This document shows, piece by piece, positions 17,438 to 25,759 of a stretch of DNA of 38,274 nucleotides. The DNA comes from Gammaproteobacteria bacterium (GTDB lineage: Bacteria > Pseudomonadota > Gammaproteobacteria > Pseudomonadales > Porticoccaceae), in the NCBI GenBank assembly GCA_018069465.1, contig JAGPUW010000021.1, forward strand, positions 1-38,274, given 5' to 3'. Below the pieces are notes generated by a model. That model searched no databases. It saw only the letters and a program-made list of their open reading frames with translations, and was not told where the DNA came from. Every line of letters starts with the position of its first letter. Position 1 is the stretch's first letter. A program made the translations under genes and the position numbers.

Positions 17438-19573
17438 GTGAATCCCGTAAGCAAATCATTTCAATATGGCAAGCACACGATAACGCTGGAAACTGGTCGT
17501 ATCGCCCGTCAGGCCACTGGTGCGGTGATGTGCAGCATGGACGACACCATGGTGTTGTGTACCGTTGTTGCCAGAAAAGAAGCCAAGCCCGGTCAGGACT
17601 TTTTTCCGCTGACCGTTAACTATCAGGAAAAAGCCTACGCGGCTGGCAAAATCCCCGGCGGATTTTTCAAGCGAGAAGGTCGTCCCAATGAGAAAGAAAC
17701 ACTCACCTGTCGTTTAATCGACCGCCCGATTCGTCCTTTATTTCCCGATGGATTTAAAAACGAAGTGCAGGTCGTGCTGACTGTTATGTCGGCCAACAAA
17801 GATGTCGATCCTGATATTGCTTCATTGATTGGCGCCTCTGCGGCGCTGGCTATTTCCGGTGTGCCTTTCAGCGGCCCAATCGGTGCAGCGCGCGTCGGCT
17901 ACAACGACGAAGACGGTTATATCCTCAACCCCAACTATTCTGATCTGGCTACTTCTGATCTCGACATGGTTGTCGCGGGCACAAAAGACGCGGTGCTGAT
18001 GGTTGAGTCTCAAGCCAAAGAATTGTCTGAAGATTTAATGCTGGGCGGCGTACTGTACGCTCACCAGGAAATGCAGGCGGTTATCCAGGCTATCGAAGAG
18101 TTGGTTAGCGAAGCTGGCAAGCCCGCATGGGATTGGCAGGCAGCGCCAGAAAATGTTGAATTAACAGCTGCGCTCAACACTGCTGTTGGTGCCGATGTTG
18201 AAGCGGCTTATCAAATTACTGATAAGCAAGAGCGCACTGCTCGACTCAGCGAAATTCGTGATGCAGCTGTTACTCAGCTGGTCAGTGACGAAAACGGTGT
18301 TGCCGTGGACGATGTTCGCGAAACCTTCAAGAAGTGTGAGAAGAAAATTGTTCGCGGTCGCATCATTCGTGGCGAAGCGCGTATCGATGGTCGCAACAGC
18401 ACCACGGTTCGTCCCATCGCCGTCGATGTTGGCATTTTGCCTAAGGTGCACGGTTCCTCTTTGTTTACTCGTGGAGAAACCCAGGCCATCGTCACTGCGA
18501 CTCTGGGTTCGCTGCGCGATGCACAGAATATTGATGCCCTCGAAGGAATGAAACGCGATCCCTTTATGCTGCACTACAACTTCCCTCCCTACTCGGTGGG
18601 TGAAGCGGGTCGTATGGGTGGTACCAGCCGTCGCGAGACTGGTCATGGTCGTCTTGCCCGTCGCGGTATTGCCGCAGTATTGCCCAACGGTGATGACTTC
18701 CCCTACACCATTCGCGTGGTTTCTGAGATCACTGAATCTAATGGTTCAAGTTCTATGGCTTCGGTTTGTGGTGCCAGCCTGGCGCTGATGGATGCTGGTG
18801 TACCTATTAAGACACCTGTTGCCGGTATCGCCATGGGTCTGGTGAAAGAAACTGAAGGCTTTGCTGTACTGACCGATATTCTTGGCGATGAAGATCACCT
18901 CGGTGACATGGACTTTAAAGTCGCGGGTAGTGCTGCTGGTATTACCGCCCTGCAAATGGATATCAAGATCGAGGGTATCACTGAAGAAATCATGCAGGAG
19001 GCGCTGACGCAGGCACTGGCAGCCCGTTTGCATATCCTTGGTGAAATGAACAAGACCCTTGAGCAGAGTCGCGACGACGTTGCTGAATCAGCGCCGCGTT
19101 ACCACACGCTGAAAATCGATCCGGACAAGATTCGCGACGTGATCGGTAAAGGTGGCGCGACTATTCGTATGCTCACCGAAGAAACCGGTGCCACTATCGA
19201 CATTGAAGACGATGGCAGCATTCGCATCTACAGTGATGACCGTGACGGTTTGAAGGACGCTATCTTCCGTATTGAAGAGATTACTGCCGAGGCTGAAGTG
19301 GGTCGTATCTACGATGGCAAGGTTGCCCGCGTTGTCGACTTTGGTGCCTTTGTCACCATCATGCCTGGCACCGACGGTCTGGTACATATCTCGCAAATCG
19401 CTCAGGAGCGTGTCGAAAAGGTCACTGACTACATCTCAGAAGGCCAGGAAATCAAGGTTAAAGTCCTCGACGTCGATGCTCGTGGCCGCATTAAGCTGTC
19501 GATGAAAGAAGTGTCGGAGGCAGAGGGTGGTTTGGCGCCTAAAGCACCAGCTGCAGAGCCTGCTGCCGAGTAA
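17438..19573 (+). CDS. pnp: polyribonucleotide nucleotidyltransferase (PNPase)
   Basis: This is a 711-residue phosphorolytic 3'-5' exoribonuclease and degradosome component, identical in length to the E. coli enzyme. It has two RNase PH-like cores separated by a helical domain, with the [19 protein letters not shown] segment in the second core. Catalytic acids are present in [11 protein letters not shown] (D486 and D492). A KH domain carries GKGG at 570-573, and the S1 domain starts [18 protein letters not shown] chose GTG 17438 because AGGTGA at 17427-17432 is well spaced and the protein then begins [11 protein letters not shown]; an in-frame GTG lies at 17429. E. coli pnp is autoregulated after RNase III cleavage of its leader, and the upstream hairpin is a candidate substrate. 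Confidence 0.97.
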   Translation: MNPVSKSFQYGKHTITLETGRIARQATGAVMCSMDDTMVLCTVVARKEAKPGQDFFPLTVNYQEKAYAAGKIPGGFFKREGRPNEKETLTCRLIDRPIRPLFPDGFKNEVQVVLTVMSANKDVDPDIASLIGASAALAISGVPFSGPIGAARVGYNDEDGYILNPNYSDLATSDLDMVVAGTKDAVLMVESQAKELSEDLMLGGVLYAHQEMQAVIQAIEELVSEAGKPAWDWQAAPENVELTAALNTAVGADVEAAYQITDKQERTARLSEIRDAAVTQLVSDENGVAVDDVRETFKKCEKKIVRGRIIRGEARIDGRNSTTVRPIAVDVGILPKVHGSSLFTRGETQAIVTATLGSLRDAQNIDALEGMKRDPFMLHYNFPPYSVGEAGRMGGTSRRETGHGRLARRGIAAVLPNGDDFPYTIRVVSEITESNGSSSMASVCGASLALMDAGVPIKTPVAGIAMGLVKETEGFAVLTDILGDEDHLGDMDFKVAGSAAGITALQMDIKIEGITEEIMQEALTQALAARLHILGEMNKTLEQSRDDVAESAPRYHTLKIDPDKIRDVIGKGGATIRMLTEETGATIDIEDDGSIRIYSDDRDGLKDAIFRIEEITAEAEVGRIYDGKVARVVDFGAFVTIMPGTDGLVHISQIAQERVEKVTDYISEGQEIKVKVLDVDARGRIKLSMKEVSEAEGGLAPKAPAAEPAAE

Positions 19574-19595
19574 TTCGCCAGTTTGTTATTGCATT

Positions 19596-19626
19596 AAAAA
19601 ACGGGGCTTGTAGCCCCGTTTTTTTT
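19596..19626. terminator. intrinsic terminator after pnp
   Basis: Stem ACGGGGC/GCCCCGT (19601-19607 with 19613-19619) has loop TTGTA, five As before and seven or more Ts after. It ends the nusA-pnp operon. Confidence 0.92.
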
Positions 19627-19718
19627 GCCTGAAAATAGCCGCGAGTGATGTCTCCGGGTGGTTTTAATTTCGCCCTTTTAGTATCACCGCAGCCTTATTA
19701 TCCTCAGACAGAAAAGAG

Positions 19719-20369
19719 ATGGGTATGCACATTCAGGGTTTATACTGCGGTCAGTCGCAAATTCTTCAGCCTGGCAATGAAGCCACGGGCATTTTTAAAA
19801 AGCCGGTGAGTCAGGTTGCCGTTGATGAGCTGGGTATTAAAGGTGATGTGCAAGTCGATAAGCGCTACCACGGTGGCCCCGATAAAGCCCTGCATCAATA
19901 CTCGCTAGCCAGTTACCGGCGAATTGTTGCGGCCTACCCCGACCTCGACGGTGTGGCTGTGCCGGGTTCTATGGGTGAAAACATTAGTATTGGAGAAATG
20001 GCTGAGGCGACGGTGTGCATTGGCGATATCTACCGTTTTGGTGCGGTGCTGGTACAGGTGTCTGAGCCTCGTCGCCCCTGCTGGAAAATTAATACCAAAT
20101 TCGAGCACAATGATTTGTCTGAATTTATTGAGCACGAGCGTATCACCGGTTGGTATTATCGCGTGCTCGAGGCCGGTGACATTAGTGTGGGTGACGGTGC
20201 CGCGCTGCTAGAGCGGCCAAACCCCCGGGTGAATATTGATTACTTCAATACCGTGCTCAACATGGCTCAGCCCAGTCGAAGTAAACTGGTTACTCTGATT
20301 GACTGCGCTGGACTGGCTAACTATTTAAGAGTGCGCCTCGAAGAGAAAAGCGCACAACTTCCGGCTTAA
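19719..20369 (+). CDS. MOSC domain protein, YiiM-like
   Basis: The 216-residue protein has an N-terminal MOSC (molybdenum cofactor sulfurase C-terminal) barrel and a C-terminal helical region, the architecture of E. coli YiiM. The segments KRYHGGPDKALHQYS and PGSMGENISI are family-typical, and the conserved cysteine is C121 in SEPRRPCWKI. YiiM proteins take part in molybdenum-cofactor-dependent reduction of N-hydroxylated compounds. Whether this one does is inference from the family. The start is ATG 19719 with AAAGAGA upstream; ATG 19725 is an alternative. A hairpin lies between its stop and the next gene. Confidence 0.85.
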   Translation: MGMHIQGLYCGQSQILQPGNEATGIFKKPVSQVAVDELGIKGDVQVDKRYHGGPDKALHQYSLASYRRIVAAYPDLDGVAVPGSMGENISIGEMAEATVCIGDIYRFGAVLVQVSEPRRPCWKINTKFEHNDLSEFIEHERITGWYYRVLEAGDISVGDGAALLERPNPRVNIDYFNTVLNMAQPSRSKLVTLIDCAGLANYLRVRLEEKSAQLPA

Positions 20370-20381
20370 AAAGCTAAATAA

Positions 20382-20409
20382 AGCGTGGGCTGCCACGCTG
20401 TAATATTTT
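20382..20409 (+). terminator. possible weak terminator after the MOSC gene
   Basis: Stem AGCGTGG/CCACGCT (20382-20388 with 20393-20399) has a GCTG loop and is followed by the A/T-rich GTAATATTTTA. The tail is not a clean T-run, so it may only attenuate read-through into the next gene. Confidence 0.45.
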
Positions 20410-20422
20410 ATTGGGATGTCTT

Positions 20423-21169
20423 ATGCACGACAATCAAGAGTCGCACGAAAACCCGGCGCCGTCCAAAGATCAAAACTTGGCCAAAGATCAAAACCAGCCA
20501 ATCGCCGTTAGTGAATACCTCCACCCCGGTGTCTTTATCGATGCCGATCACCCTGCGGTTAAAAAGTTTACTGACCAGGCATTAGAGGGTGCTGGCCCAA
20601 CGCCAATAGAGCGCGCCGTGGCTTTGTACTATGCGGTACGCGACGGCTTGCGCTACGACCCCTACTCAATGGATATGGCTGCGGCTAATTTTACCGCCAG
20701 CCATATTGCTACGCAAAAGGCAGCCTTTTGTATCCCCAAGGCTATTCTGCTGACCGCCTGTGCTCGTGCGGCGGGTATCCCCGCCCGCATTGGTTATGCC
20801 GATGTGAGAAACCATCTTTGCTCAGCCAAATTAAAAGCGGCAATGGCCGGCAACGATCTGTTTATGTACCACGGCTACGTGGAGATGTATTTACTGGACA
20901 AGTGGGTGAAATCAACGCCGGCTTTTAATCTCGAATTGTGCGAGAAAGTGGGTATTGAGGCTTTAGGCTTTAATGGTCGTGATGATTCAATGATGCACCC
21001 CTTCGATAAGGCGGGGCGGGAGCACATGGAATATGTGCAAGATCATGGGCACTTTTTTGATCACCCCCACGAACGTATTCAAGGCGCCTTTAAAGAAGCT
21101 TACGGTGATCTCGATCTTATGTTGGGTAGTATGAAAGGCGATTTTGCAGCTGAAGTGAGTGCTGGCTAA
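20423..21169 (+). CDS. transglutaminase-like domain protein
   Basis: The 248-residue protein has a papain-like transglutaminase fold, read from Cys103 in KAAFCIPKA, the following helix TACARAAGIPARIGYADV, and His150 in YHGYVEMYL. The third catalytic position, normally Asp in a VDPT-like motif, falls at WVKSTPAFN, where Ser164 occupies the expected place. This could be a subfamily trait, use of another acid such as D159, or loss of activity. A polar, Gln/Asn/Asp-rich segment covers the first 27 residues, with two KDQN repeats. There is no signal peptide, so it is probably cytoplasmic. I chose ATG 20423, with GGGA 6 bases upstream, over the in-frame TTG 20411. The substrate is unknown. Confidence 0.8.
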   Translation: MHDNQESHENPAPSKDQNLAKDQNQPIAVSEYLHPGVFIDADHPAVKKFTDQALEGAGPTPIERAVALYYAVRDGLRYDPYSMDMAAANFTASHIATQKAAFCIPKAILLTACARAAGIPARIGYADVRNHLCSAKLKAAMAGNDLFMYHGYVEMYLLDKWVKSTPAFNLELCEKVGIEALGFNGRDDSMMHPFDKAGREHMEYVQDHGHFFDHPHERIQGAFKEAYGDLDLMLGSMKGDFAAEVSAG

Positions 21170-21176
21170 AGCACTT

Positions 21177-21557
21177 TTAGTTGAGTACTCGGTAGCCCCT
21201 GCCCTTCAGGCAATTTCTTATTACCCGCTGTTTTTCTCTGCCAGCCTGGCTCGAGCCTTTGACGGCACCGAGTAAGCCGCCAACGCCGGCCGCTCGCTTG
21301 GCCGTGTCACTGTTACCCGTAATGGCCCCGACAGCGCCGCCGATCACAGCTCCAGTGATCGTTTTCCCAGCGATCTGGGCGCCGGTGTTAACCTGTGATG
21401 CGTAGTTTCGACATTCGTGCAAATCTTGATAATAAGCCGACATATTAACGCCTTTGGTGTCGATAATGACCCCGCCAGAGGCTTGTTGGGAATTGCCTGC
21501 GCAGGCGCCGAGTAAAAAGCTAGCGCCCAGCAGGAAGGTAGTGAAGAGCCCGTTCAT
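21177..21557 (-). CDS. glycine-zipper outer-membrane lipoprotein
   Basis: This 126-residue putative lipoprotein has a hydrophobic signal peptide ending in the lipobox LGAC, with Cys19 as the lipidated residue. Residues about 66-102 form a glycine-zipper region (TGAVIGGAVGAITG, then AGVGGLLGAVKG), a pattern seen in membrane-associated bacterial proteins such as SlyB/RickA-type lipoproteins. Two further cysteines (in HECRNY and IRNCLKG) could form a disulfide. GGAG precedes the ATG on this strand. The gene converges on the transglutaminase-like gene with only 7 bases between the stops. The specific role is unknown. Confidence 0.8.
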   Translation of the reverse strand: MNGLFTTFLLGASFLLGACAGNSQQASGGVIIDTKGVNMSAYYQDLHECRNYASQVNTGAQIAGKTITGAVIGGAVGAITGNSDTAKRAAGVGGLLGAVKGSSQAGREKQRVIRNCLKGRGYRVLN

Positions 21558-21651
21558 TGTAAAACTCCAAAAATTTCCGCATCCCGAGAGTCAGTGGATG
21601 GCTGTTGAACAGTAGCACGGAAGTAAAACGTGTAGCGCGGTGTGATCTGTT

Positions 21652-21698
21652 TTACCTATTAGGTAAGTGCGTCAACTTAGCTTAATCTTGCTATAGAC
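21652..21698 (+). promoter_or_regulatory. candidate promoter and operator for ald
   Basis: An extended -10 element TGCTATAGA (21689-21697) lies just ahead of ald, without a good -35. A short inverted repeat, TTACCT-ATT-AGGTAA (21652-21666), sits about 22 bases upstream of the TG of that element and could bind an activator. The alanine-responsive Lrp/AsnC-type regulators known for ald in other bacteria are possible ligands, but that is inference. Confidence 0.4.
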
Positions 21699-21735
21699 TA
21701 AACCGATTACATTGATGATTGTTAGGGAGGGCGTG

Positions 21736-22818
21736 ATGCGAATTGGGGTGATCAAAGAAACTAAAGTCCGTGAGAATCGTGTGGCTTTAACACCGCAAGG
21801 CACATTGGCTTTGGTGGAGAATAAGCATCAGGTAGTGGTCGAGCAGGGTGCGGGCCTTGGTTCAGGTTTTAGCGATCAGGACTATCAGCGGGCTGGGGGT
21901 CAGGTTGTCTCAACAGCTCAGGCGTGGGCAAGTGATTTAATTTTAAAGGTGAAGGAGCCTCAGGCCAGCGAATACTGCTATCTGAAGCAGCAAATAGTGT
22001 TCACTTACTTTCATTTGGCGGGTGCGGCGCCCGCGTTAACAAAGGCTTTACTCGCCAGTCTCACCACGGCAATCGCCTACGAGACCGTAGAGGATGCCAG
22101 CGGCGGCCTACCTCTTCTGGCGCCGATGAGTGCCGTCGCTGGCAGCATGGCGGTGACCATTGGGAACTACTATCTCGCCCGTTTTAACAATGGTAAAGGC
22201 ATGCTGCTTGCAAAGCTGTTTGATGAGCGCTTTGGCAAGGTCGTGATTGTTGGTGATGGCGTGGTGGGTTTACATGCCGCTCGGGTTGCCGATAGTCTCG
22301 GTGCCGAGGTTTACCTGTGTGGGCGTCACCCCGAACGGCTAGATGAGTTGCATGCCTTTGTTTCAAGCGAGCTCCATTTCGTGCTGTCTAGCGCCGATAA
22401 TATTGCCGCTGAACTAGAGGATACGGACCTCCTGATCGGTGCTGTACTACAGCGTGGTGGTCGTGCCCCTCATTTAGTGAGTGAGGCCATGGTCAGGCAA
22501 ATGCAGCCGGGCTCGGTAATCGTCGATGTCAGTATCGACCAGGGTGGTTGTATCGAGACCATGCGCGCCACCACACACGATGATCCGGTCTATGAAAAGC
22601 ACGGTGTTATTCACTATGGGGTGACGAATATGCCGGGTGCATATCCGCGGCTGTCAACAATGGCTCTGACCCGAGCGACATTGCCCTACATTTTGAAGTT
22701 AGCGGATAGAGGTCTGGCTGCTTTAGATGACGACCCGGGCTTTGCCCAGGGTTTGAATACTTATGACGGGGAAATTAGTTGTCAGGCGGTAGCTGAAGCA
22801 CTTGCTCTAGCTGACTAG
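21736..22818 (+). CDS. ald: alanine dehydrogenase
   Basis: The 360-residue enzyme catalyses NAD-dependent oxidative deamination of L-alanine to pyruvate and ammonium. The N-terminal signature GVIKETKVRENRVALTP, the KVKEP motif (Lys73) and the FTYFHLAGA segment (His93) match the catalytic domain. The Rossmann motif is GDGVVGLHAARVADSLGAEV, and VDVSIDQGG and VTNMPGAYPRLSTMAL complete the family pattern. A strong AGGGAGG (21724-21730) fixes ATG 21736. The gene stands alone and overlaps the next, convergent gene by 12 bases at its 3' end. It probably supports use of alanine as carbon and nitrogen source. Confidence 0.93.
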   Translation: MRIGVIKETKVRENRVALTPQGTLALVENKHQVVVEQGAGLGSGFSDQDYQRAGGQVVSTAQAWASDLILKVKEPQASEYCYLKQQIVFTYFHLAGAAPALTKALLASLTTAIAYETVEDASGGLPLLAPMSAVAGSMAVTIGNYYLARFNNGKGMLLAKLFDERFGKVVIVGDGVVGLHAARVADSLGAEVYLCGRHPERLDELHAFVSSELHFVLSSADNIAAELEDTDLLIGAVLQRGGRAPHLVSEAMVRQMQPGSVIVDVSIDQGGCIETMRATTHDDPVYEKHGVIHYGVTNMPGAYPRLSTMALTRATLPYILKLADRGLAALDDDPGFAQGLNTYDGEISCQAVAEALALAD

Positions 22819-23373
22819 TTTGTCAGCAGGTGTGCCGTTGGCGGGTTTAGAGTCGGCGGCGAGATCATCGCGGATGCTTTCGACACCGCGTTGCACGAGC
22901 TCTTCCGTCGCATCAATATTGGCGCGTACTTCGTCCACGCGAGCGCTGATGTTAGAAAGGATATCTCGCGTTTCAGCAAAACCGTTGCGCACACCCTGAG
23001 AGGCATCGTTCAAAAATTCGCTCTGCTCTTCGCTGCCCGCCGTGCTACTGATATCGGCCAGACCACGTTGGATAGTGCTGAGGGTTTGCCCGGCAACCTG
23101 GCTGGGAGAACCGCTATTGGTGTCTAGAGTATTGAGCCGAGAGGGGTTAGTCGTCTCCTGAACCTTGCTCAGCGCTGACTGTAGCTGTTGGTTGAGAATT
23201 CTTTGTGCATCCCCCGGGCTGGTTGTGCTCAGGGTCACTTGACTGTCATTTGCAGATGCGCTGGATGAATTACCGGGCGCAACTTTGTGGTCTGAGCCAA
23301 TGGCACCAGCAACGCTAGTAGCCCCCTGTTGGGCGCCTCTATTTGTGGCGCCGCCAATATTTTGAACGTCCAA
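22807..23373 (-). CDS. DUF5610-like protein of unknown function
   Basis: The 188-residue protein has a low-complexity Ser/Asn/Gly/Ala N-terminal half and a helical C-terminal half. The C-terminal pattern GVRNGFAETRDIL, then NIDATEELVQRGV, resembles the end of DUF5610 proteins as I remember them; this needs a profile search. There is no signal peptide and no membrane segment. The start appears to be TTG 23373, with GGGAG 8 bases upstream on this strand. The last 12 bases overlap the 3' end of ald, convergently. Upstream lies the repeat-rich noncoding patch. No function can be assigned. Confidence 0.6.
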   Translation of the reverse strand: MDVQNIGGATNRGAQQGATSVAGAIGSDHKVAPGNSSSASANDSQVTLSTTSPGDAQRILNQQLQSALSKVQETTNPSRLNTLDTNSGSPSQVAGQTLSTIQRGLADISSTAGSEEQSEFLNDASQGVRNGFAETRDILSNISARVDEVRANIDATEELVQRGVESIRDDLAADSKPANGTPADKLVS

Positions 23374-23410
23374 GACGTTTGCTCCCGGCCAGCAAGTGGC
23401 CTCTGTCTGT

Positions 23411-23603
23411 CTATGCGGTGAAATACCGCTAGTCGTTGTACAACTTAGCGGTATAACTGTAGTCCAGTTGTGGACTTAGGGCAATTTCCCCAGCTTACCA
23501 GGCGCTGCTTCTGTGCTTTGGGTCTCAGCAAAAAAAAGGCGCTTACCGTTGGTCTCAACTACAGTACCGCTGACTCTGGAGCTTAGCGGTAAAATTAGTC
23601 CAG
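23411..23603. repeat. cluster of inverted and direct repeats
   Basis: The core TAGCGGTA or its complement recurs. An inverted pair ATACCGCTA/TAGCGGTAT (23423-23431 and 23446-23454) encloses a TTGTACAA palindrome. A second pair, TACCGCT/AGCGGTA, lies near 23564-23592. There is an AGTCCA/TGGACT hairpin around 23461-23476. An imperfect direct repeat of about 22-24 bases (23444-23467 and 23582-23603) begins CTTAGCGGTA and ends AGTCCAG; its second copy runs into the trpA 3' end. No coding potential is evident. No clean T-run follows either main stem. Confidence 0.65.
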
Positions 23604-24362
23604 CAATCCTGAAAAGAAAGCCCGCAAAGTATCTTCACCACCGTCTTCCCAGGCTTTTAATGCAGCGGTGCCGATGATCGCGATATCGGCTTTGCCGCGC
23701 AGAAAGTCGAGATCAGCTTTCTGGCTGACACCAAAGCCCACGGCGATGGGCAGATTAGAATGGGCGCGGCAGTGGCTGATAAAGGCTTTCAGGTCATCGC
23801 CCATCTCGGTTTGCCCGCCGGTTACACCTTTGCGGGCCACTGCGTAAATAAAGCCCTCTGCTGCCGCACCGAGAATTTTCAGGCGGGCATCGGTATTGGT
23901 GGGCGTCATCAGTACGATGGGCGCCAGTTCTTTTGACTGCGACAGCTGGTGCAATTCACCCGCTTCCTCGACGGGCAGGTCGGGCAGGATGTAACCACAG
24001 CCACCGGCAGCACTCAGCCGCTTGATAAACGAGGCGTGTCCCATTTTAAACGCAGTGTTGTAGTAGCCCATCATCAGCACTTTAAAGGGGAAGTGATCGC
24101 TGACTTTTTTCATGAACTCAAAGCAATCTGCCGGACGTACACCATCGGCGACCGCCTGCTGATTAGCTTTTACAAACAGTGGGCCATCGGCGGAGGGTTC
24201 TGAAAAGGGGAACTGTAGCTCCACCATATCGACGCCGAAATCAGCCATGATTTCCAGCTCGCGCCAGTTGTCCTCAAAGGAGGGGTAGCCGCAGACAACG
24301 TGGGTCATTAGCAGCAGGTCTTTGTGCTGCAGGCGGTCTCGTAGATATTGCTCAAGCACCAT
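23595..24362 (-). CDS. trpA: tryptophan synthase alpha chain, divergent form
   Basis: This 255-residue TIM-barrel subunit would cleave indole-3-glycerol phosphate to indole and glyceraldehyde-3-phosphate. Both catalytic acids can be placed: Glu48 and Asp59 in VELQFPFSEPSADGP (E. coli E49 and D60). The motif is atypical, with Gln where the family signature has Gly after ELx. The ARKGVTGGQ and PIAVGFGVS phosphate loops are recognisable. The protein is shorter than E. coli TrpA (268). Its ATG overlaps the trpB end by 11 bases, so the two are coupled. The pair is not close to the usual gammaproteobacterial sequence, and I suspect a separate lineage or transfer. Confidence 0.88.
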   Translation of the reverse strand: MVLEQYLRDRLQHKDLLLMTHVVCGYPSFEDNWRELEIMADFGVDMVELQFPFSEPSADGPLFVKANQQAVADGVRPADCFEFMKKVSDHFPFKVLMMGYYNTAFKMGHASFIKRLSAAGGCGYILPDLPVEEAGELHQLSQSKELAPIVLMTPTNTDARLKILGAAAEGFIYAVARKGVTGGQTEMGDDLKAFISHCRAHSNLPIAVGFGVSQKADLDFLRGKADIAIIGTAALKAWEDGGEDTLRAFFSGLLD

Positions 24363-25599
24363 ATTCTACTGCCTTGTCTTTAATAAACTGTTTCCAGTGG
24401 TCGTCTTCAATGGTGTCGGCGACGGTGAATATATCTTTGTCACCACGACCGGACTGATTAATCAGAATCACCTCGTCTTTACCCATTTTTGGTGCTTCGG
24501 CAACGGCGAGGGCAAAGGCGTGGGTGCTTTCCAGAGCGGGAATCAGACCTTCGGTGCGCATCACTAATTTCAGTGTGTCACGAACCATTTCATCGGTGGC
24601 CGCTTCAAAGCGCACGCGATCTTTTTCCCACAGATCGCTGAGAATGGGGTTGATGCCAATGTAGTCTAGCCCGGCGGCAATGGAGTGGGTCTCCAACATA
24701 TTGCCGTCGTCATTTTGTAGAAAGTAGGTTTTGAAGCCCTGAGCCACGCCCACCGATGCGTCGTTGTAAGCCAGTCGTGCAGCGTGTAGACCGGAACCGG
24801 GGCCGTGGCCGCCGGCTTCAACGCCGATTAATTCGACATTGTCATCCATAAAGCCCTGGAAAATACCGATGGCATTGGAGCCGCCGCCAACACAGGCGTA
24901 CACGCGGTCGGGTAATTTGCCCGCTTCCTGAACGATTTGCTGGCGCGCTTCTTTGCCGATAATGGCCTGAAAGAAGCTAACCATTTCGGGGAAGGGGTGG
25001 GGGCCGCAGGCGGTGCCCAGCACATAGTGAGTGTCGCCCATATTGGTCACCCAATCGCGCAGGCACTCGTTGATGGCATCTTTCAGCGTGCGCTGGCCAT
25101 CTTGTACGGCGATGACTTCGGCGCCGAGGTTTTCCATCCAGAAAACATTCGGCCGTTGGCGGGCAACATCGACCGCACCCATGTAAATTTTGCAGTCAAA
25201 ACCAAAGCGAGCGGCCATGGTCGCCGTGGCAAAGCCGTGTTGGCCGGCACCGGTTTCGGCGATCACGCGCTTTTTACCGAGGCGTTTGCAGATTAAGCCC
25301 TGGCCCATGACGTTGTTGATTTTGTGTGAACCGGTGTGGTTCAGGTCTTCGCGTTTGACGAAGATGCGTGCGCCGCCCAGCTTATTCGACAGATTCTCGA
25401 GATAGGAGACCGGTGTCGGTCGGCCCGAATAGGTACGCATGAGCTCGACAAATTCGGCCCAGAAAGCGGGGTCTTCCTTGCAGCTGCGAAAGCAAAGGCG
25501 CAATTCTTCAACCGTAGTGGCGAGAATTTCGGGTAAAAATGTACCGCCGTAATCGCCGTAGTAACCTTCGCGGCCATCGGCAAAATCAAATAGAGACAT
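24352..25599 (-). CDS. trpB: tryptophan synthase beta chain
   Basis: This 415-residue, pyridoxal-phosphate-dependent subunit condenses indole with serine to give tryptophan. The PLP lysine is K93 in HTGSHKINN (most relatives have HTGAHKINN). The catalytic Glu is in AETGAGQHGFATAT, and the phosphate-binding loop is VGGGSNAIG. The N-terminus GYYGDYGGTFLPE fits the TrpB1 class that pairs with TrpA. The gene is followed directly by trpA and has no other trp genes beside it. The Shine-Dalgarno site is weak. A candidate promoter lies 30-60 bases upstream, and no Trp-codon leader peptide is present. Confidence 0.94.
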   Translation of the reverse strand: MSLFDFADGREGYYGDYGGTFLPEILATTVEELRLCFRSCKEDPAFWAEFVELMRTYSGRPTPVSYLENLSNKLGGARIFVKREDLNHTGSHKINNVMGQGLICKRLGKKRVIAETGAGQHGFATATMAARFGFDCKIYMGAVDVARQRPNVFWMENLGAEVIAVQDGQRTLKDAINECLRDWVTNMGDTHYVLGTACGPHPFPEMVSFFQAIIGKEARQQIVQEAGKLPDRVYACVGGGSNAIGIFQGFMDDNVELIGVEAGGHGPGSGLHAARLAYNDASVGVAQGFKTYFLQNDDGNMLETHSIAAGLDYIGINPILSDLWEKDRVRFEAATDEMVRDTLKLVMRTEGLIPALESTHAFALAVAEAPKMGKDEVILINQSGRGDKDIFTVADTIEDDHWKQFIKDKAVEYGA

Positions 25600-25631
25600 A
25601 AAGCTACCAGACTGGATAGTAGACAGGGGCG

Positions 25632-25660
25632 CGTATAGTAGCCAAGTCGCTGAATATCAA
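25632..25660 (-). promoter_or_regulatory. candidate sigma-70 promoter for trpBA
   Basis: On the minus strand, TTGATA (25660-25655) and TATACG (25637-25632) are separated by exactly 17 bases. Transcription would start near 25625, leaving a leader of about 25 nt, too short for a classical trp attenuator. I see no TrpR-like operator. Confidence 0.5.
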
Positions 25661-25680
25661 CAAGTAAGACGCTCGATATT

Positions 25681-25723
25681 TGGCGCAGTAAGTAGCTTGG
25701 GCAGACACCTGCTTACTGCGCCA
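25681..25723. terminator. strong hairpin between the DUF2490-like gene and trpB
   Basis: A 15-bp stem with one G-T wobble pairs 25681-25695 (TGGCGCAGTAAGTAG) with 25709-25723 (CTGCTTACTGCGCCA) around a 13-base loop. It lies 37 bases past the minus-strand stop at 25760. No T-run follows, so termination is plausible but unproven. It could instead be an RNA-processing or protein-binding site upstream of the trpBA promoter. Confidence 0.5.
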
Positions 25724-25759
25724 CATCGGGGCTGTACTGAGCATTTTGGCCGAGCCTAT

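Noticed and set aside
23411-23603. CRISPR-like array in the repeat patch
   Set aside because: The repeats differ in length and orientation and are not regularly spaced. No cas gene is present.
25600-25680. trp leader peptide or attenuator before trpB
   Set aside because: The predicted leader is about 25 nt and contains no short frame with Trp codons and no alternating hairpins.
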